Assembly (NCBI GenBank): GCA_018268715.1
Contig: JAFDVZ010000007.1
Location: forward strand, 609,453 to 673,452
DNA length: 64,000 nt
Source of the DNA: Acidobacteriota bacterium
GTDB lineage: Bacteria > Acidobacteriota > Terriglobia > Bryobacterales > Bryobacteraceae
Direction: 5' to 3'
The notes below the pieces were generated by a model. The model did not search any database and was not told where the DNA came from. It was given only the letters and a program-made list of their open reading frames with translations. The position numbers and the translations under genes are program-made. Below, piece by piece: positions 50,768 through 60,417 of this stretch. How positions within the stretch are numbered: the stretch's first letter is position 1; every line of letters starts with the position of its first letter.

Positions 50768-51400
50768 TCAGGCAAAGTGCGCCAACCGGGCGCGCAGCGC
50801 TTCGTAGGCGCGGAACAACAACGATTTGATCGCGGATTCCGAACAGCCTAGTGTGGCCGCGATCCCGACGTAATCCATCTCCTTGTACTTATGCATCAGC
50901 ACCGCGGCGCGTTGTTTGGCCGGCAACTGGTCGATCGCGTCGCGGATCTCCTGCATTCGCGCCTCGAACAGCAGCCGTTGCTCGACGGTGGGCGTATGGT
51001 CCATCACCTGCCGCGCCAGTCCGTCGGTCAACTCCCGGTCGAGACTTTGCACCCCTTTCTCGCCCTTGCGGTCGCGAATGTGGTTCAACGCCAGGTGGGT
51101 TGCGATCCGGAAAAGCCACGTTGTGAATTTCGCCGCCGGTTCATAGGTGGCGCGCGACCGGTACACGCGCAGAAACACTTCCTGAGCCAACTCCTCAGAG
51201 ATGGCGTGGTCCTGCAACATGCGGTAGAGAAATTGAATCACCGGCCCGCGATGGCGCTCCAACAGCAGCGCGAAGCTGGAAACGTCGCCGTCGCGGACCC
51301 GCAGCATTAACTGCGCATCCCACTCCACGGCCAGGACAGCATGGTATTGGGGGCGAGCGGCGAGCCGCGCCGCAGGCTGTATGCACACGCCCGGTTGCAT
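50768..51400 (-). CDS. ECF-type RNA polymerase sigma factor
   Basis: 210 aa from the ATG at 51400. Region 2 is VSSFALLLERHRGPVIQFLYRMLQDHAISEELAQEVFLRVYRSRATYE, with the TTWLFRIATHLALNHIRDRK DNA-melting stretch; region 4 is LPAKQRAAVLMHKYKEMDYVGIAATLGCSESAIKSLLFRAYEALRARL. The 30-residue N-terminal extension is poorly conserved and the start may be later (MLRVRDGD). It directs a specific regulon. No anti-sigma gene lies beside it; in the same direction upstream is gpsA, 43 bases before the start. Confidence 0.92.
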   Translation of the reverse strand: MQPGVCIQPAARLAARPQYHAVLAVEWDAQLMLRVRDGDVSSFALLLERHRGPVIQFLYRMLQDHAISEELAQEVFLRVYRSRATYEPAAKFTTWLFRIATHLALNHIRDRKGEKGVQSLDRELTDGLARQVMDHTPTVEQRLLFEARMQEIRDAIDQLPAKQRAAVLMHKYKEMDYVGIAATLGCSESAIKSLLFRAYEALRARLAHFA

Positions 51401-51443
51401 ATGACAACACCTGGGACGTACAAAGAAAGGCCGAGGTTTACAG

Positions 51444-52442
51444 CTATTCCGCGCGCAATCGCCGTTCCATGAGTTCGCGAATCGTCTCGCGCGGCGATTT
51501 CCCCAGCTTGAGGATGCCGTACATCTGCTCGACGATCGGCATCTCAATTCCCTCGCGCCGCGAAAGATCGTAGGCGGCTTCGGTGGTATGCACACCTTCG
51601 GCGACCATCCGCATGGCGCCGACGATCTCCTCGAGCTTGCGGCCCTTTCCTAGCTCAATACCGACCTGCCGGTTCCGGCTCAACTCGCCGTTGCAGGTGA
51701 GCACCAGATCGCCAAGCCCGGCCAACCCGGCAAGCGTCCGAGGCTGCCCTCCCATGGCCACCGCCAGCCGTGTGATCTCCGCCAGTCCGCGCGTGATCAG
51801 GGCGGCCGTCGAGTTCGACCCCAGCCGCAAGCCGGCGCACACGCCCGCGCCGACCGCGATGACATTCTTCAGGGCCGCGCCCAGTTCGACGCCGACCGGG
51901 TCGTCGTTCGTGTAGAGCCGAAGCGTAGGTCCGGAGAATCGCGATTGGATGTCGCGCGCCAGCTCCCCGTCGTGCGACGAGATGACGATGGCGGCGGGCT
52001 CGCCGCGCGCGATCTCGCGAGCGAAGGTGGGGCCGGACAGCACCGCGACTCGGGGAGTGAACTTGCGGCCGACCACCTCGTGAATCACGCTGCTCATGCG
52101 CTGCAATGTTCCATTTTCGATTCCCTTGGTGGCGCTGGCGAATCGCATGGAAGGAACCAGGTAGTCGAGCATGCGGCCGTAGAGCGCCCGCGCATGGTGG
52201 GACGGCATGACGCCCAACACGATATCGGCGCCCGCCAGCGCGCGCTCCAGGCTGGCCGTCGGCTCGATGTTCGCGGGCAGTTCGAAGCCAGGCAGAAATA
52301 CATCGTTCACGCGCGTCAGCGCGGCGCGCTCGGCCAGGTCGGTTTCATGAAACCACAGGCGGATCGAGTCAAAGCGCGGCGCCAGCACAATGGCCAGCGC
52401 GGTCCCCCAGCTTCCGCCGCCGATAATCGCCAGTGTGTTCAT
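51444..52442 (-). CDS. gpsA: Glycerol-3-phosphate dehydrogenase (NAD(P)+)
   Basis: Makes sn-glycerol-3-phosphate from dihydroxyacetone phosphate for phospholipids. It has 332 aa. The nucleotide motif is AIIGGGSWGTALAIVLA; the catalytic Lys is in AALKNVIAVGAGVCAGL, with GLAGLGDLVLTCNGELSRNRQVG and EGVHTTEAAYDLSRR at the C-terminal half. Its ATG overlaps the plsY stop (ATGA at 52442), so both phospholipid steps are co-translated. A longer in-frame reading upstream is the antisense of nothing and was dropped. Confidence 0.97.
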   Translation of the reverse strand: MNTLAIIGGGSWGTALAIVLAPRFDSIRLWFHETDLAERAALTRVNDVFLPGFELPANIEPTASLERALAGADIVLGVMPSHHARALYGRMLDYLVPSMRFASATKGIENGTLQRMSSVIHEVVGRKFTPRVAVLSGPTFAREIARGEPAAIVISSHDGELARDIQSRFSGPTLRLYTNDDPVGVELGAALKNVIAVGAGVCAGLRLGSNSTAALITRGLAEITRLAVAMGGQPRTLAGLAGLGDLVLTCNGELSRNRQVGIELGKGRKLEEIVGAMRMVAEGVHTTEAAYDLSRREGIEMPIVEQMYGILKLGKSPRETIRELMERRLRAE

Positions 52443-53050
52443 CAGCGCGCCTTCTTGCCCTTGAACGAGAAGACGTTTTCGTTGCCCTCCCGGATGCGCT
52501 CGATGTTCGCCCGATGACGGTAGACGATGAACGCGCCGGCGACCGTGGCGGCGATCCAGACCGGGGCTGGCGGATGCATGATCAGCCAGACGCCTAGCGG
52601 GAAGACTCCGGCGGCGATAACGGATCCCAGCGAAATGTACTTGGAGACGGCTACGACAACGACGAAGACCAGCAACACCGCGAACAATGGCAGCGGCGCG
52701 ACATAGAGGAACGCGCCGATAAAACTCGCCACGGCCTTGCCGCCCTTGAAACCGAGAAACAGCGGGAATGCGTGACCCGCCATCACTGCCAACGCCGCCA
52801 GCGACGTCCACAGTGGACTGTCGGAGGTGAATCGCGCCATCAGCCACACCGCGAACAGTCCTTTCAAGACGTCCAGCGCCAGCGTCAGAACGCCGGCGGC
52901 TCGACCGGTGGTCCGCAGAACATTCGTGGCGCCGATGTTTCCGCTGCCGGACGCACGAACATCTTGTCCGGTGGTCAGCTTGACGATCAGATAACCGAAT
53001 GGAACGCCGCCGATCAGATAGTCGGCAAGGAGGATGAGAAACGGGCTCAT
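52442..53050 (-). CDS. plsY: Glycerol-3-phosphate acyltransferase PlsY
   Basis: Transfers acyl from acyl-phosphate to glycerol-3-phosphate in the inner membrane, the step after gpsA. It has 202 aa with five hydrophobic helices. The three conserved loops are visible: ADYLIGGVPFGYLIVK with GSGNIGATNVLRTTGR, GHAFPLFLGFKGGKAVASFIGAF, and YRHRANIERIREGNE near the C-terminus. It overlaps gpsA by one base pair step (ATGA) and thpR by 4 bases. Confidence 0.97.
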   Translation of the reverse strand: MSPFLILLADYLIGGVPFGYLIVKLTTGQDVRASGSGNIGATNVLRTTGRAAGVLTLALDVLKGLFAVWLMARFTSDSPLWTSLAALAVMAGHAFPLFLGFKGGKAVASFIGAFLYVAPLPLFAVLLVFVVVVAVSKYISLGSVIAAGVFPLGVWLIMHPPAPVWIAATVAGAFIVYRHRANIERIREGNENVFSFKGKKAR

Positions 53051-53598
53051 GCCGGTAATGGAAACTCCGCAAGCGGAGTATAAATCGACCCGGAAGGTCC
53101 GGGTTTGCTCAAATACAACTTGTGCGACGGCGCTGTGAACGCGCCGAATTCCACTGATTCGAGATCGGCGATGGCCTGTCGCAACGCCTGCAAGGGGACC
53201 GGATCTTTGATGCGGGCGAGCGTCAGATGCGGCGAATACGGCCGGTCCTCCGGCGCGGTCCCGAGTTCCGCGCATGCCCGATCGGTGGAGCGCGCAAGCT
53301 CGTACAGCGATGGCGTCGCGCTGACGCCGGCCCAGAACACTCGCGGCCGGTGCGGATTCGGAAACCAGCCAAGGCCCCGCACCGCGATCTCCACACGATC
53401 CGGCGTCGGCACGGACTTCACCTTCATAATCAACTGCTCGAGGCGATCCTCCGGCCACTCACCGATGAATTTTGTAGTGATGTGCAGGTTATTCGCCGGA
53501 CTCCACTTGAGCGGCGCCAGCGGGCGAAACCGCGTGACGAGTTGGTCCAGGCGCTCCTTCGTGGGTTTCGGAAGATCGATGCCGATGAAGAGGCGCAT
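53047..53598 (-). CDS. thpR: RNA 2',3'-cyclic phosphodiesterase (2'-5' RNA ligase family)
   Basis: 183 aa, two-histidine phosphoesterase of the LigT/ThpR type. The motifs are HITTKFIGEW (His about 40) and HLTLARIKD (His about 126), each in the HxT form. The start MRLFIGIDLP matches the family N-terminus. It hydrolyses 2',3'-cyclic phosphate ends of RNA. It is first in a run with plsY and gpsA, overlapping plsY by 4 bases. Its upstream AGGAGG lies 17 bases away, too far to define the start. Confidence 0.93.
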   Translation of the reverse strand: MRLFIGIDLPKPTKERLDQLVTRFRPLAPLKWSPANNLHITTKFIGEWPEDRLEQLIMKVKSVPTPDRVEIAVRGLGWFPNPHRPRVFWAGVSATPSLYELARSTDRACAELGTAPEDRPYSPHLTLARIKDPVPLQALRQAIADLESVEFGAFTAPSHKLYLSKPGPSGSIYTPLAEFPLPA

Positions 53599-53631
53599 AT
53601 CGCGGGTCGTGGTAACCTCCTAGCGTACCGC

Positions 53632-54246
53632 ATGTGGAGCGACACGATGCCCTTGGCCGATTTGCGGCGCTCGTCGGTCATCCTCGACGCGGAATTTTAC
53701 GCGCGGCCGGCCGTGCAGGTCGCCCGGGACCTGCTGGGCAAGATTATCGTCCACCGGGAGGCTGCCGGGCGAATTGTCGAAGTGGAAGCTTACCTCGGCG
53801 AAGGAGACGCGGCGGCCCACGCGGCAGCCGGGTTGACGGCTCGTACGCGCGTCCTGTTCGGCCCGCCTGGGCGCGCGTACGTCTATCTGATCTACGGGAT
53901 TCACGAGTGTCTGAACTTTGTCGCGGAACCCGAGGGCAGCGCCGGTTGCGTGCTGATTCGGGCGCTCGAGCCGGTCTGCGGCGTCAAGTTGATGCGGCGG
54001 CGCCGGCCCGCCGCCAGGCGCCTTGAAGACCTCTGCTCCGGTCCGGGAAAGCTGACGGTCGCCATGGGCGTCACGCGAGCGCAAAACGGTTGCGACGTCA
54101 CTCACGGCGGATTCACGGTGCGGGCGCTTGCGGGATCCCGCCCGATCTCGGTCGCGACCTCCGCTCGCATCGGCGTCACCAAGTCCGTGGACTTGCCGCT
54201 TCGCTTCTATATCAAGGACAGCCCATTCGTGTCGCGCGGCAAATAG
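53632..54246 (+). CDS. mpg: DNA-3-methyladenine glycosylase, AAG/MPG family
   Basis: Removes alkylated or deaminated purines, base-excision repair. It has 204 aa, normal for the single-domain family. Motifs: ARPAVQVARDLLGKIIVHREAAGRIVEVEAYLGEGDAAAH with catalytic Glu in VEVEAYLG, RTRVLFGPPGRAYVYLIYGIHECLNFV with the base-flipping Tyr, GPGKLT and ARIGVTKSVDLPLRFYI. The ATG at 53632 or 53647 is possible. Divergent from thpR with a 33-base gap. Confidence 0.95.
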   Translation: MWSDTMPLADLRRSSVILDAEFYARPAVQVARDLLGKIIVHREAAGRIVEVEAYLGEGDAAAHAAAGLTARTRVLFGPPGRAYVYLIYGIHECLNFVAEPEGSAGCVLIRALEPVCGVKLMRRRRPAARRLEDLCSGPGKLTVAMGVTRAQNGCDVTHGGFTVRALAGSRPISVATSARIGVTKSVDLPLRFYIKDSPFVSRGK

Positions 54247-54289
54247 CGGCGCGGCGGACTTGTCATAAACTGGATGCGGAGTCATTATA

Positions 54290-56128
54290 ATGCCCACGTC
54301 CCGCCGTCATTTCCTCGCCGGCTCCATCGCTGCTTATCTTGGGAGCCGTTCCGCTGCCGCCGCCAAACCCGCCCTCTTCACGAAGTACGAAGCCCCGGCC
54401 AAGGCGTTGCTTGCAAAAATGTCACTCGATGAGAAGGTCGGTCAGATGACCCAGCCCGACCAGATGTATCTCAAGAGCCTCGACGACATCGAAAAATACC
54501 ACCTTGGGTCCTTGTTGAGCGGCGGAGACTCCGATCCGAAATCGGGCAACGACCTCAACTCGTGGACTGAGATGATCGATCGCTACCAGGCTCGCGCCCT
54601 GAAGACGCGGCTCCGGATTCCGCTGGTCTACGGCATCGACTCCGTTCACGGCAACAACAACGTCATCGGCGCCACGGTGATCCCACACAACGTGGGACTG
54701 GGCTGCACGCGCAACGCGAAACTGGTGGAGCGCACCTCGGAGGTGACCGCCGCCGAAACTCGGGCAATCGGGGCCAATTGGGCTTTCGCGCCGTGCGTGG
54801 CGACGCCGCAGGATGTTCGCTGGGGCCGCACCTATGAAGGCTATAGCGAATCGCCGGATGTCGTGAAGGTGTTGGGCGAAGCAGCGACGCGCGGCTTGCA
54901 GCGCGGGTTCGCTCTCGACCATCCACTCGCCGTGCTCGCCTGCTCCAAGCACTACGCCGGCGACGGCGGGACCAGCTTCGGAACCGGCGTTCCCACGGGC
55001 AAGGGGAAGCGGGCTCCGCTCGACCAGGGCGACACGCGCATGGACGAAGCGACGTTGCGGCGGATTCACCTGCAGGGCTACTTCACGACCGTCGCCGCGG
55101 GAGTCGGCTCGATCATGCCGTCCTACAGCAGTTGGAACGGGGAGAAGTGCTCCGGGCACAAGCGCCTGTTGACGGACATCCTGAAGGTCGAGATGGGCTT
55201 TGAAGGTTTCTTGATCTCCGACTACAAGGCCATCAACCAGTTGCCCGGCAATTACGCCCAGCAGGTGGAGAAGTCGATCAACGCCGGCATGGATATGGTG
55301 ATGGTGCCGGAGGATTACGTCGGCTTCTTCAATACTCTGAAGCAGCTTACTCAGGTCGGCAAGGTTCCGATGGCTCGCATCGACGACGCCGTGACGCGCA
55401 TTCTCAAGGTGAAGCTGGCGATGGGCCTGATGGATCCGAAAAAGTCGCCGCTCGCCGATCGTACGCTGCACAAAAGTTTCGGATCGGCGGAGCATCGCGC
55501 CATCGCGCGCCAGGCCGTTCGCGAGTCGATCGTGCTGCTGAAGAACGATCGGAAGCTGCTGCCCATCGCCAAGGCCGCCGGCCGCATCCACGTTGGCGGC
55601 AAGTGCGCCGACAACATCGGCAACCAGTGTGGCGGTTGGACCATCCAGTGGCAGGGCAAGAGCCCGGGCGACCAGACCGGAACAACCATCCTGGCGGGGC
55701 TGAAGAAGTCCGGCGCGCAGGTGACTTTCGCCCTCGACGGTAGTGGCGGCAAGGGCGCCAAGGTGGGCGTCGCGGTCATCGGCGAAACTCCGTACGCGGA
55801 GATGATGGGCGATCGCGACCAGTTGAAACTCGCGCCTGAGGATGTCGCGGTGGTGGACAGGATGAAGGCTGACGGTCTGCCCGTTGTAGCGGTCATTGTG
55901 TCAGGCCGTCCGCTCGCCATCGACGCGATCCTTGGCAAGGCGGACGCGATTGTCGCGGCGTGGCTGCCCGGAACGGAAGGCGATGGCGTTGCCGACGTCC
56001 TGCTGGGCGCGTATAAGCCGACGGGTAAGCTCGCATTCACCTGGCCCAGCGCCGCCTCGACGAGTTACAAGATCAGCGACGCGGGCTATAAGAAGGCCTT
56101 CGCCTTCGGTTATGGGATGAGTTACTAA
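54290..56128 (+). CDS. bglX: Tat-exported family 3 beta-glucosidase
   Basis: 612 aa. Start [12 protein letters not shown] has a twin-arginine motif, so it is exported folded. The TIM-barrel includes [58 protein letters not shown], and the nucleophile Asp in [12 protein letters not shown]; the alpha/beta C-terminal domain begins [18 protein letters not shown]. The chain resembles plant and bacterial beta-glucosidases acting on oligoglucans. Length is short for GH3 since there is no fibronectin-like tail. The following gene starts one base after its stop. Confidence 0.92.
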   Translation: MPTSRRHFLAGSIAAYLGSRSAAAAKPALFTKYEAPAKALLAKMSLDEKVGQMTQPDQMYLKSLDDIEKYHLGSLLSGGDSDPKSGNDLNSWTEMIDRYQARALKTRLRIPLVYGIDSVHGNNNVIGATVIPHNVGLGCTRNAKLVERTSEVTAAETRAIGANWAFAPCVATPQDVRWGRTYEGYSESPDVVKVLGEAATRGLQRGFALDHPLAVLACSKHYAGDGGTSFGTGVPTGKGKRAPLDQGDTRMDEATLRRIHLQGYFTTVAAGVGSIMPSYSSWNGEKCSGHKRLLTDILKVEMGFEGFLISDYKAINQLPGNYAQQVEKSINAGMDMVMVPEDYVGFFNTLKQLTQVGKVPMARIDDAVTRILKVKLAMGLMDPKKSPLADRTLHKSFGSAEHRAIARQAVRESIVLLKNDRKLLPIAKAAGRIHVGGKCADNIGNQCGGWTIQWQGKSPGDQTGTTILAGLKKSGAQVTFALDGSGGKGAKVGVAVIGETPYAEMMGDRDQLKLAPEDVAVVDRMKADGLPVVAVIVSGRPLAIDAILGKADAIVAAWLPGTEGDGVADVLLGAYKPTGKLAFTWPSAASTSYKISDAGYKKAFAFGYGMSY

Positions 56129-56129
56129 C

Positions 56130-56435
56130 ATGCAGGTGGTTCACGTCCACGTTCACGTAAAGCCCGAGCACATCGAGGCCTTCGTCGCCGCTACTCTCGA
56201 AAACGCTCGCAGAAGCGTCCAGGAGCCTGGCGTGGCGCGGTTCGACGTCATCCAACAAGCCGACGATCGAAGTCGGTTCGTACTCGTGGAGGTCTACCGG
56301 ACGCCGGAAGCCCCGGGCCTCCACAAACAGACCGCCCACTACGCCACCTGGCGCGACGCGGTGGTTGGTATGATGGCCGAACCCCGGTCGAGCACAAAAT
56401 ACCTGAACAGGTTTCCGTTGGATGAGGGCTGGTAG
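56130..56435 (+). CDS. Antibiotic-biosynthesis-type (LsrG-like) monooxygenase
   Basis: 101 aa ferredoxin-like dimeric ABM domain, single copy: [41 protein letters not shown] and [17 protein letters not shown]. Members act without cofactors on quinones or, as LsrG, on phospho-AI-2. Followed by an Fe-ADH after 2 bases and preceded by a GH3 by 1 base, so all three form one transcript. The pairing with an Fe-ADH is a recurring arrangement and suggests turnover of an aldehyde or sugar product. Confidence 0.85.
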   Translation: MQVVHVHVHVKPEHIEAFVAATLENARRSVQEPGVARFDVIQQADDRSRFVLVEVYRTPEAPGLHKQTAHYATWRDAVVGMMAEPRSSTKYLNRFPLDEGW

Positions 56436-56437
56436 CG

Positions 56438-57574
56438 ATGTTCGAATTCGCCACCGCCGCCCGCATCGTCTTCGGCCGGGGAGCGGCCTCGGGACTGGTC
56501 AAAATCGCGCGGGAGTTCGGCTCCCGCGCGCTCGTTGTCACGGGTCGCGACCGTTCGCGCGCCGAGGGCGCTGTTCAATTGCTCGATTGCCATTGGTTCT
56601 CTGTCACAGGCGAACCAACCGTACAGTTAATACGCGAGGGAGTCGCCCAAGCCCGCCAATCACAGGCCGAGTTAGTCATCAGCATCGGCGGCGGAAGCGC
56701 CATCGACGCGGGCAAGGCCATCGCCATCCTAGCCGCTAACTCGGGCGAGCCTCTCGACTATCTCGAAGTAGTTGGCCGAGGGCGGAGTTTCGACCGCCCG
56801 GGTTTGCCATATATCGCCGTGCCCACCACCGCCGGCACGGGGTCCGAAGTCACCCGCAACGCCGTCATAGGATCGCCGGAACACGGCGTGAAGGCCAGTC
56901 TGCGCAGCCCATGGATGCTCGCCCGCGCCGCCGTTGTGGATCCCGAACTTACTCTCACCCTGCCCCGAGCGGTCACCGCCAGCACCGGGCTCGACGCGCT
57001 GACGCAACTCATCGAACCTTACGTTTCGGCCCGCGCCAACGCCATGGTGGACATGTTTTGTTTGGACGGCATTCGCCGCGTGGCGGCCGCCTTGCCCCGG
57101 GTGTTGGCCGACGGCTCCGACATCGCCGCGCGCGAGTCGATGTCCTTCGCCAGCCTCCTCGGCGGACTGTCGCTTGCGAACGCGGGATTGGGGGTTGTCC
57201 ACGGATTCGCCGCGCCGATCGGAGGAATGATCGACGCTGCCCACGGCGCGGTTTGCGCCGCTGTCCTGCCGCACGGCATGGAGGCCAACATCCGGGCATT
57301 GCGCGAACGCGCCCCTGAATCCGCGGCTCTCCAGCGGTACGCCGGAGTCGCACGGATTCTAACGGGCGATCCGTCCGTGTCTGCCGAAGCCGCAGTCCCA
57401 TGCATCCGCGAACTGTGCCGGGAGGCGGGCGTTCTCAGCCTCAGCGCGCTGGGGGTGCGCCGTCAGGACGTGCCGGGCCTTGTGGAAAAGGCGGCCCGCG
57501 CCAGCAGCATGAAGGCGAATCCAATCGTGCTGACTGGCGCGGAATTGACCGCCGTTCTAGAGTCGTCGCTTTAG
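56438..57574 (+). CDS. Iron-containing alcohol dehydrogenase
   Basis: 378 aa group III alcohol dehydrogenase. The NAD-binding half has SIGGGSAIDAGKAIA and PTTAGTGSEVTRNAV. Metal ligands are Asp in GLDALTQLIEPY and His residues in GVVHGFAAPIGGMIDAAHGAVCAAVLPH. The family interconverts aldehydes and alcohols or acts on maleylacetate or lactaldehyde; substrate open. It is the last gene of the GH3/ABM run and converges with lon. Confidence 0.92.
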   Translation: MFEFATAARIVFGRGAASGLVKIAREFGSRALVVTGRDRSRAEGAVQLLDCHWFSVTGEPTVQLIREGVAQARQSQAELVISIGGGSAIDAGKAIAILAANSGEPLDYLEVVGRGRSFDRPGLPYIAVPTTAGTGSEVTRNAVIGSPEHGVKASLRSPWMLARAAVVDPELTLTLPRAVTASTGLDALTQLIEPYVSARANAMVDMFCLDGIRRVAAALPRVLADGSDIAARESMSFASLLGGLSLANAGLGVVHGFAAPIGGMIDAAHGAVCAAVLPHGMEANIRALRERAPESAALQRYAGVARILTGDPSVSAEAAVPCIRELCREAGVLSLSALGVRRQDVPGLVEKAARASSMKANPIVLTGAELTAVLESSL

Positions 57575-57593
57575 CGACCCGGGGTGGCCCTTC

Positions 57594-59966
57594 TCAGGCC
57601 ACCTTCCGAGTCAACGTCAGTCTTTCAGCGAGCGTTGGGATCATCGCGATCAGCACATCCTCCACGCGGTCGGCGAAGATGAACTCCATCTCGCTACGCA
57701 CCGATTCAGGCAAATCGCGCAGATCTTTCTGATTGGCGCGCGGAAGGATCACGCGCTTGATGCCGGTGCGCCGGGCGGCCAGCACCTTCTCCTTCACGCC
57801 TCCAATGGGCAGCACCAGGCCGGTCAGCGTCACCTCGCCGGTCATCGCGGTGTCGCTCCGCGCCGGAGTTCTCGAGTAAGCCGATGCGAGCGCCGTCACC
57901 ATCGTTACGCCCGCCGAGGGCCCATCCTTTGGAATGGCCCCCGCCGGCACGTGGATGTGCAGTCCGTTGCTTCGGAACTCCGCGGCGTCGATGCCCAGTA
58001 GATCGGCGTGCGACCACACGTAGCTCTGCGCGGTCTTCGCCGACTCCTGCATCACCTCGCCAAGCTGGCCGGTGATCGTCAGACTCTTGCCATCGGGCAA
58101 CAACGTGGCCTCGATGTACAGGACGTCGCCGCCCGCTTCGGTCCACGCCAGGCCCGTCGCCACTCCCGGCGCCGCGTCTCTCCGCGCCGGCTCCGGTTGG
58201 AACACCTCCGGACCCAGCATGTCCGCGAGTTCGTCCGGCCCCACCACCACTGCCTCCGTCTGGCCCTCGGCGAACTTGAGCGCGGCCTTGCGCGCCACGC
58301 GGCCCACCGCCTGCTCGAGCCGCCTCAGCCCGGCCTCTCGCGTGTAGCCCGAAATCAGCTTGCGCAATCCCTCATCGGTGATGCGCAGTTGTTCGACGGT
58401 CAGTCCAGTCTGCTTTAACTGCCGGGGGATGAGATAGCGCCGTGCAATGTGCGTCTTCTCCTCCTCGCTGTAGCCCGACAGCCGCAGTATTTCCATGCGG
58501 TCCAGCAGTGGCCGCGGGATCGTGTCCAGCGTGTTGGCCGTAGTTACAAACAACGCCTTGGATAAGTCGAACGGCAAGTCCAGGTAGTTATCGCGGAACG
58601 TCTTGTTCTGCTCCGGATCCAGCACTTCGAGCAGCGCCGCCGCGGGGTCGCCCCGAAAGTCGCGCCCCAGCTTATCCACTTCATCCAGCATTAACACCGG
58701 ATTATTCGCGCCGGCCCGTCGCATCGCCTGGATCAGGCGGCCCGGCAGCGCTCCGATATAAGTGCGCCTGTGCCCCCGCAACTCCGACTCATCGTGCAGC
58801 CCGCCCAGGCTCATCCTCTCGAACTTGCGGCCAAGCGCCCGCGCGATCGACTGTCCCAGCGAGGTCTTGCCGACTCCCGGGGGGCCCACGAAGCACAGAA
58901 TCGGAGCCTTCGCCTCAGGATTCAGCTTCAGCACTCCCAAGTGCTCCAGGATTCGCTCCTTCACTTCCTTCAGGTTGTAGTGATCTTCATCGAGCACCTG
59001 CCTCGCACGCGCGATGTCCAGGTTGTCCTCGGTTCGCTTGTTCCACGGCAACTCGAGGATCAGCTCGAGATAGGTGCGAATCACCTGGTGCTCGGGCTGG
59101 CCCGTGGGCATGCGCTCCAAGCGTTGCAGTTCGCGATTTGCTTCCTTGCGGACGTCTTCGGGTAACTCGGCCTTCTCAATCTGCTCCCGAAGGATATCGA
59201 CGTCGGCCTGGTCCGAGTTCTTTTCGCCTAACTCCTGCTGGATGGCGCGCATCTGCTGACGCAGCAGATAGTCCCGCTGCTCCTTGCTCATCTCCGTCCG
59301 GGCGTCGGTGGCGATCTTGGCGCGCAGCTCCAGCACCTGCACTTCGTGCGAAAGGTAGCCGTGCATCAGCCGCAGCGCCTCCAACCGGCTCTGCGCTTCA
59401 AGCAACGACTGCTCTTTCTTCAGGTCGAGATTGAACATCGACGCCAGCATGTACACCAGCCGCAGCGGCTCGTCCGTGAAACCGAGCAACTTGCCCAACT
59501 CGCCCGGGTTCTGCGGGCCCTGTCCACCCTGCGCCAGGCCAATCGCTTTCGCGCCTAGCTCCAGCAGGGCGCGCGTCAGCGCTTCCACCTCCGCGCTGGT
59601 CTCGCCGGGAACCGGCAGCGGCAGCACCCGCGCCCGGATGAAGGGCTCCAACTCCTCCACCTTCAACACCACCACGCGCTCCACGCCGAGCACCAGCACT
59701 TCCACCAGATCCTCGTTCGGACGAGTCATCTTGCGGATTACCGCCTTCGTCCCGATCGTGTACAGGTCGCCGGGTCCGGGGCTGTCCACCGACGAGTCCC
59801 GCTGCGCCACAATGACGATCTCTTTTTCCTCGGTCGAAAGCGCGGCCTCGATCGCCGCAAGCGACGCCGGCCGGCCCACCGATAAGGGCATCAGAAGGTT
59901 CGGGAAGAGCACCGAATTCTTCAGCGGCACCAACGGCAGTGATTGTATGTGTTCGTGTTCCGTCAT
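57594..59966 (-). CDS. lon: ATP-dependent protease Lon
   Basis: Degrades damaged and regulatory proteins. It has 790 aa from the ATG at 59966; a GTG at 59975 overlaps the hsp20 stop (GTGA) but has AAGG directly against it, so the ATG is preferred. N-terminal LAN domain (residues 8-205), AAA+ domain with Walker A GPPGVGKT (361-368), and protease domain with Ser684 in KDGPSAG and Lys725 in GGVKEKV. It follows hsp20 in the quality-control block. Confidence 0.97.
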   Translation of the reverse strand: MTEHEHIQSLPLVPLKNSVLFPNLLMPLSVGRPASLAAIEAALSTEEKEIVIVAQRDSSVDSPGPGDLYTIGTKAVIRKMTRPNEDLVEVLVLGVERVVVLKVEELEPFIRARVLPLPVPGETSAEVEALTRALLELGAKAIGLAQGGQGPQNPGELGKLLGFTDEPLRLVYMLASMFNLDLKKEQSLLEAQSRLEALRLMHGYLSHEVQVLELRAKIATDARTEMSKEQRDYLLRQQMRAIQQELGEKNSDQADVDILREQIEKAELPEDVRKEANRELQRLERMPTGQPEHQVIRTYLELILELPWNKRTEDNLDIARARQVLDEDHYNLKEVKERILEHLGVLKLNPEAKAPILCFVGPPGVGKTSLGQSIARALGRKFERMSLGGLHDESELRGHRRTYIGALPGRLIQAMRRAGANNPVLMLDEVDKLGRDFRGDPAAALLEVLDPEQNKTFRDNYLDLPFDLSKALFVTTANTLDTIPRPLLDRMEILRLSGYSEEEKTHIARRYLIPRQLKQTGLTVEQLRITDEGLRKLISGYTREAGLRRLEQAVGRVARKAALKFAEGQTEAVVVGPDELADMLGPEVFQPEPARRDAAPGVATGLAWTEAGGDVLYIEATLLPDGKSLTITGQLGEVMQESAKTAQSYVWSHADLLGIDAAEFRSNGLHIHVPAGAIPKDGPSAGVTMVTALASAYSRTPARSDTAMTGEVTLTGLVLPIGGVKEKVLAARRTGIKRVILPRANQKDLRDLPESVRSEMEFIFADRVEDVLIAMIPTLAERLTLTRKVA

Positions 59967-59971
59967 TGTGT

Positions 59972-60325
59972 TCACCCTTGCTGACCCGATTCCACTTTCA
60001 CAAATAGCAACCCGTCGCGCGTTTCCAGGCTGAACTCAGCGTCCGACAAGTCGCCTGGCAATTCCACGGTTCGCTCGAAACGGTTATAGGATATTTCCAT
60101 CGAGTGGTAGCTGTAACCCGCCTCAACCACCCAATCTCGCCGAACCCCGCTCACCGTCACCTTCGATCCGCCCACGCGAACCCGAACGTCGCTCGGCCGC
60201 ACGCCCGCCAAATCGAACTTCAGCAGCCAGTCGTTGCCTTTACGATAGACATCCACGGGCGGACGCCATGCCTGCGTGGGCGCCGAGGCGCTCTCCGGAC
60301 TCAGATAGATCGACCAGATATGCAA
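59972..60325 (-). CDS. Small heat-shock protein Hsp20
   Basis: ATP-independent holdase, 117 aa. The alpha-crystallin domain runs from about residue 20 (WRPPVDVYRKGNDWLLKFDLAGVRPSDVRVRVGGSKVTVSGVRRD) to the LPGDLSDAEFSLETRDGLLFVKV strand; the C-terminal IxI tail is missing. The start is a TTG at 60325 with AGGAG 6 bases upstream; no ATG is available in frame. It abuts lon, so the chaperone and the protease are expressed together. Confidence 0.9.
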   Translation of the reverse strand: MHIWSIYLSPESASAPTQAWRPPVDVYRKGNDWLLKFDLAGVRPSDVRVRVGGSKVTVSGVRRDWVVEAGYSYHSMEISYNRFERTVELPGDLSDAEFSLETRDGLLFVKVESGQQG

Positions 60326-60339
60326 AACGGACTCCTGGC

Positions 60340-60384
60340 AAAAAAGAAAAGAGCCGACTTGGGCTGGCGCCTTTAGCCGGCTCT
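60340..60384 (-). terminator. Intrinsic terminator after degP
   Basis: On the minus strand AGAGCCGGCT (60384-60375) pairs with AGTCGGCTCT (60359-60350) with one G-T wobble and a 15-base loop, followed by TTTTCTTTTTT. It ends the clpB-degP transcript and lies just 15 bases before the hsp20 start, so hsp20-lon must have a promoter overlapping this element or inside degP. Confidence 0.8.
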
Positions 60385-60417
60385 ACTCAAGTTCACTTAG
60401 TTCGATTCAGTGAACCG

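Noticed and set aside
53611..53620. AGGAGG upstream of thpR as its ribosome site
   Set aside because: It is 17 bases from the ATG and no nearer in-frame start exists, so it does not decide the start.
54286..54292. TATAAT overlapping the GH3 start as its promoter
   Set aside because: The hexamer includes the ATG itself, so transcription would start inside the gene and remove the Tat signal; taken as coincidence.
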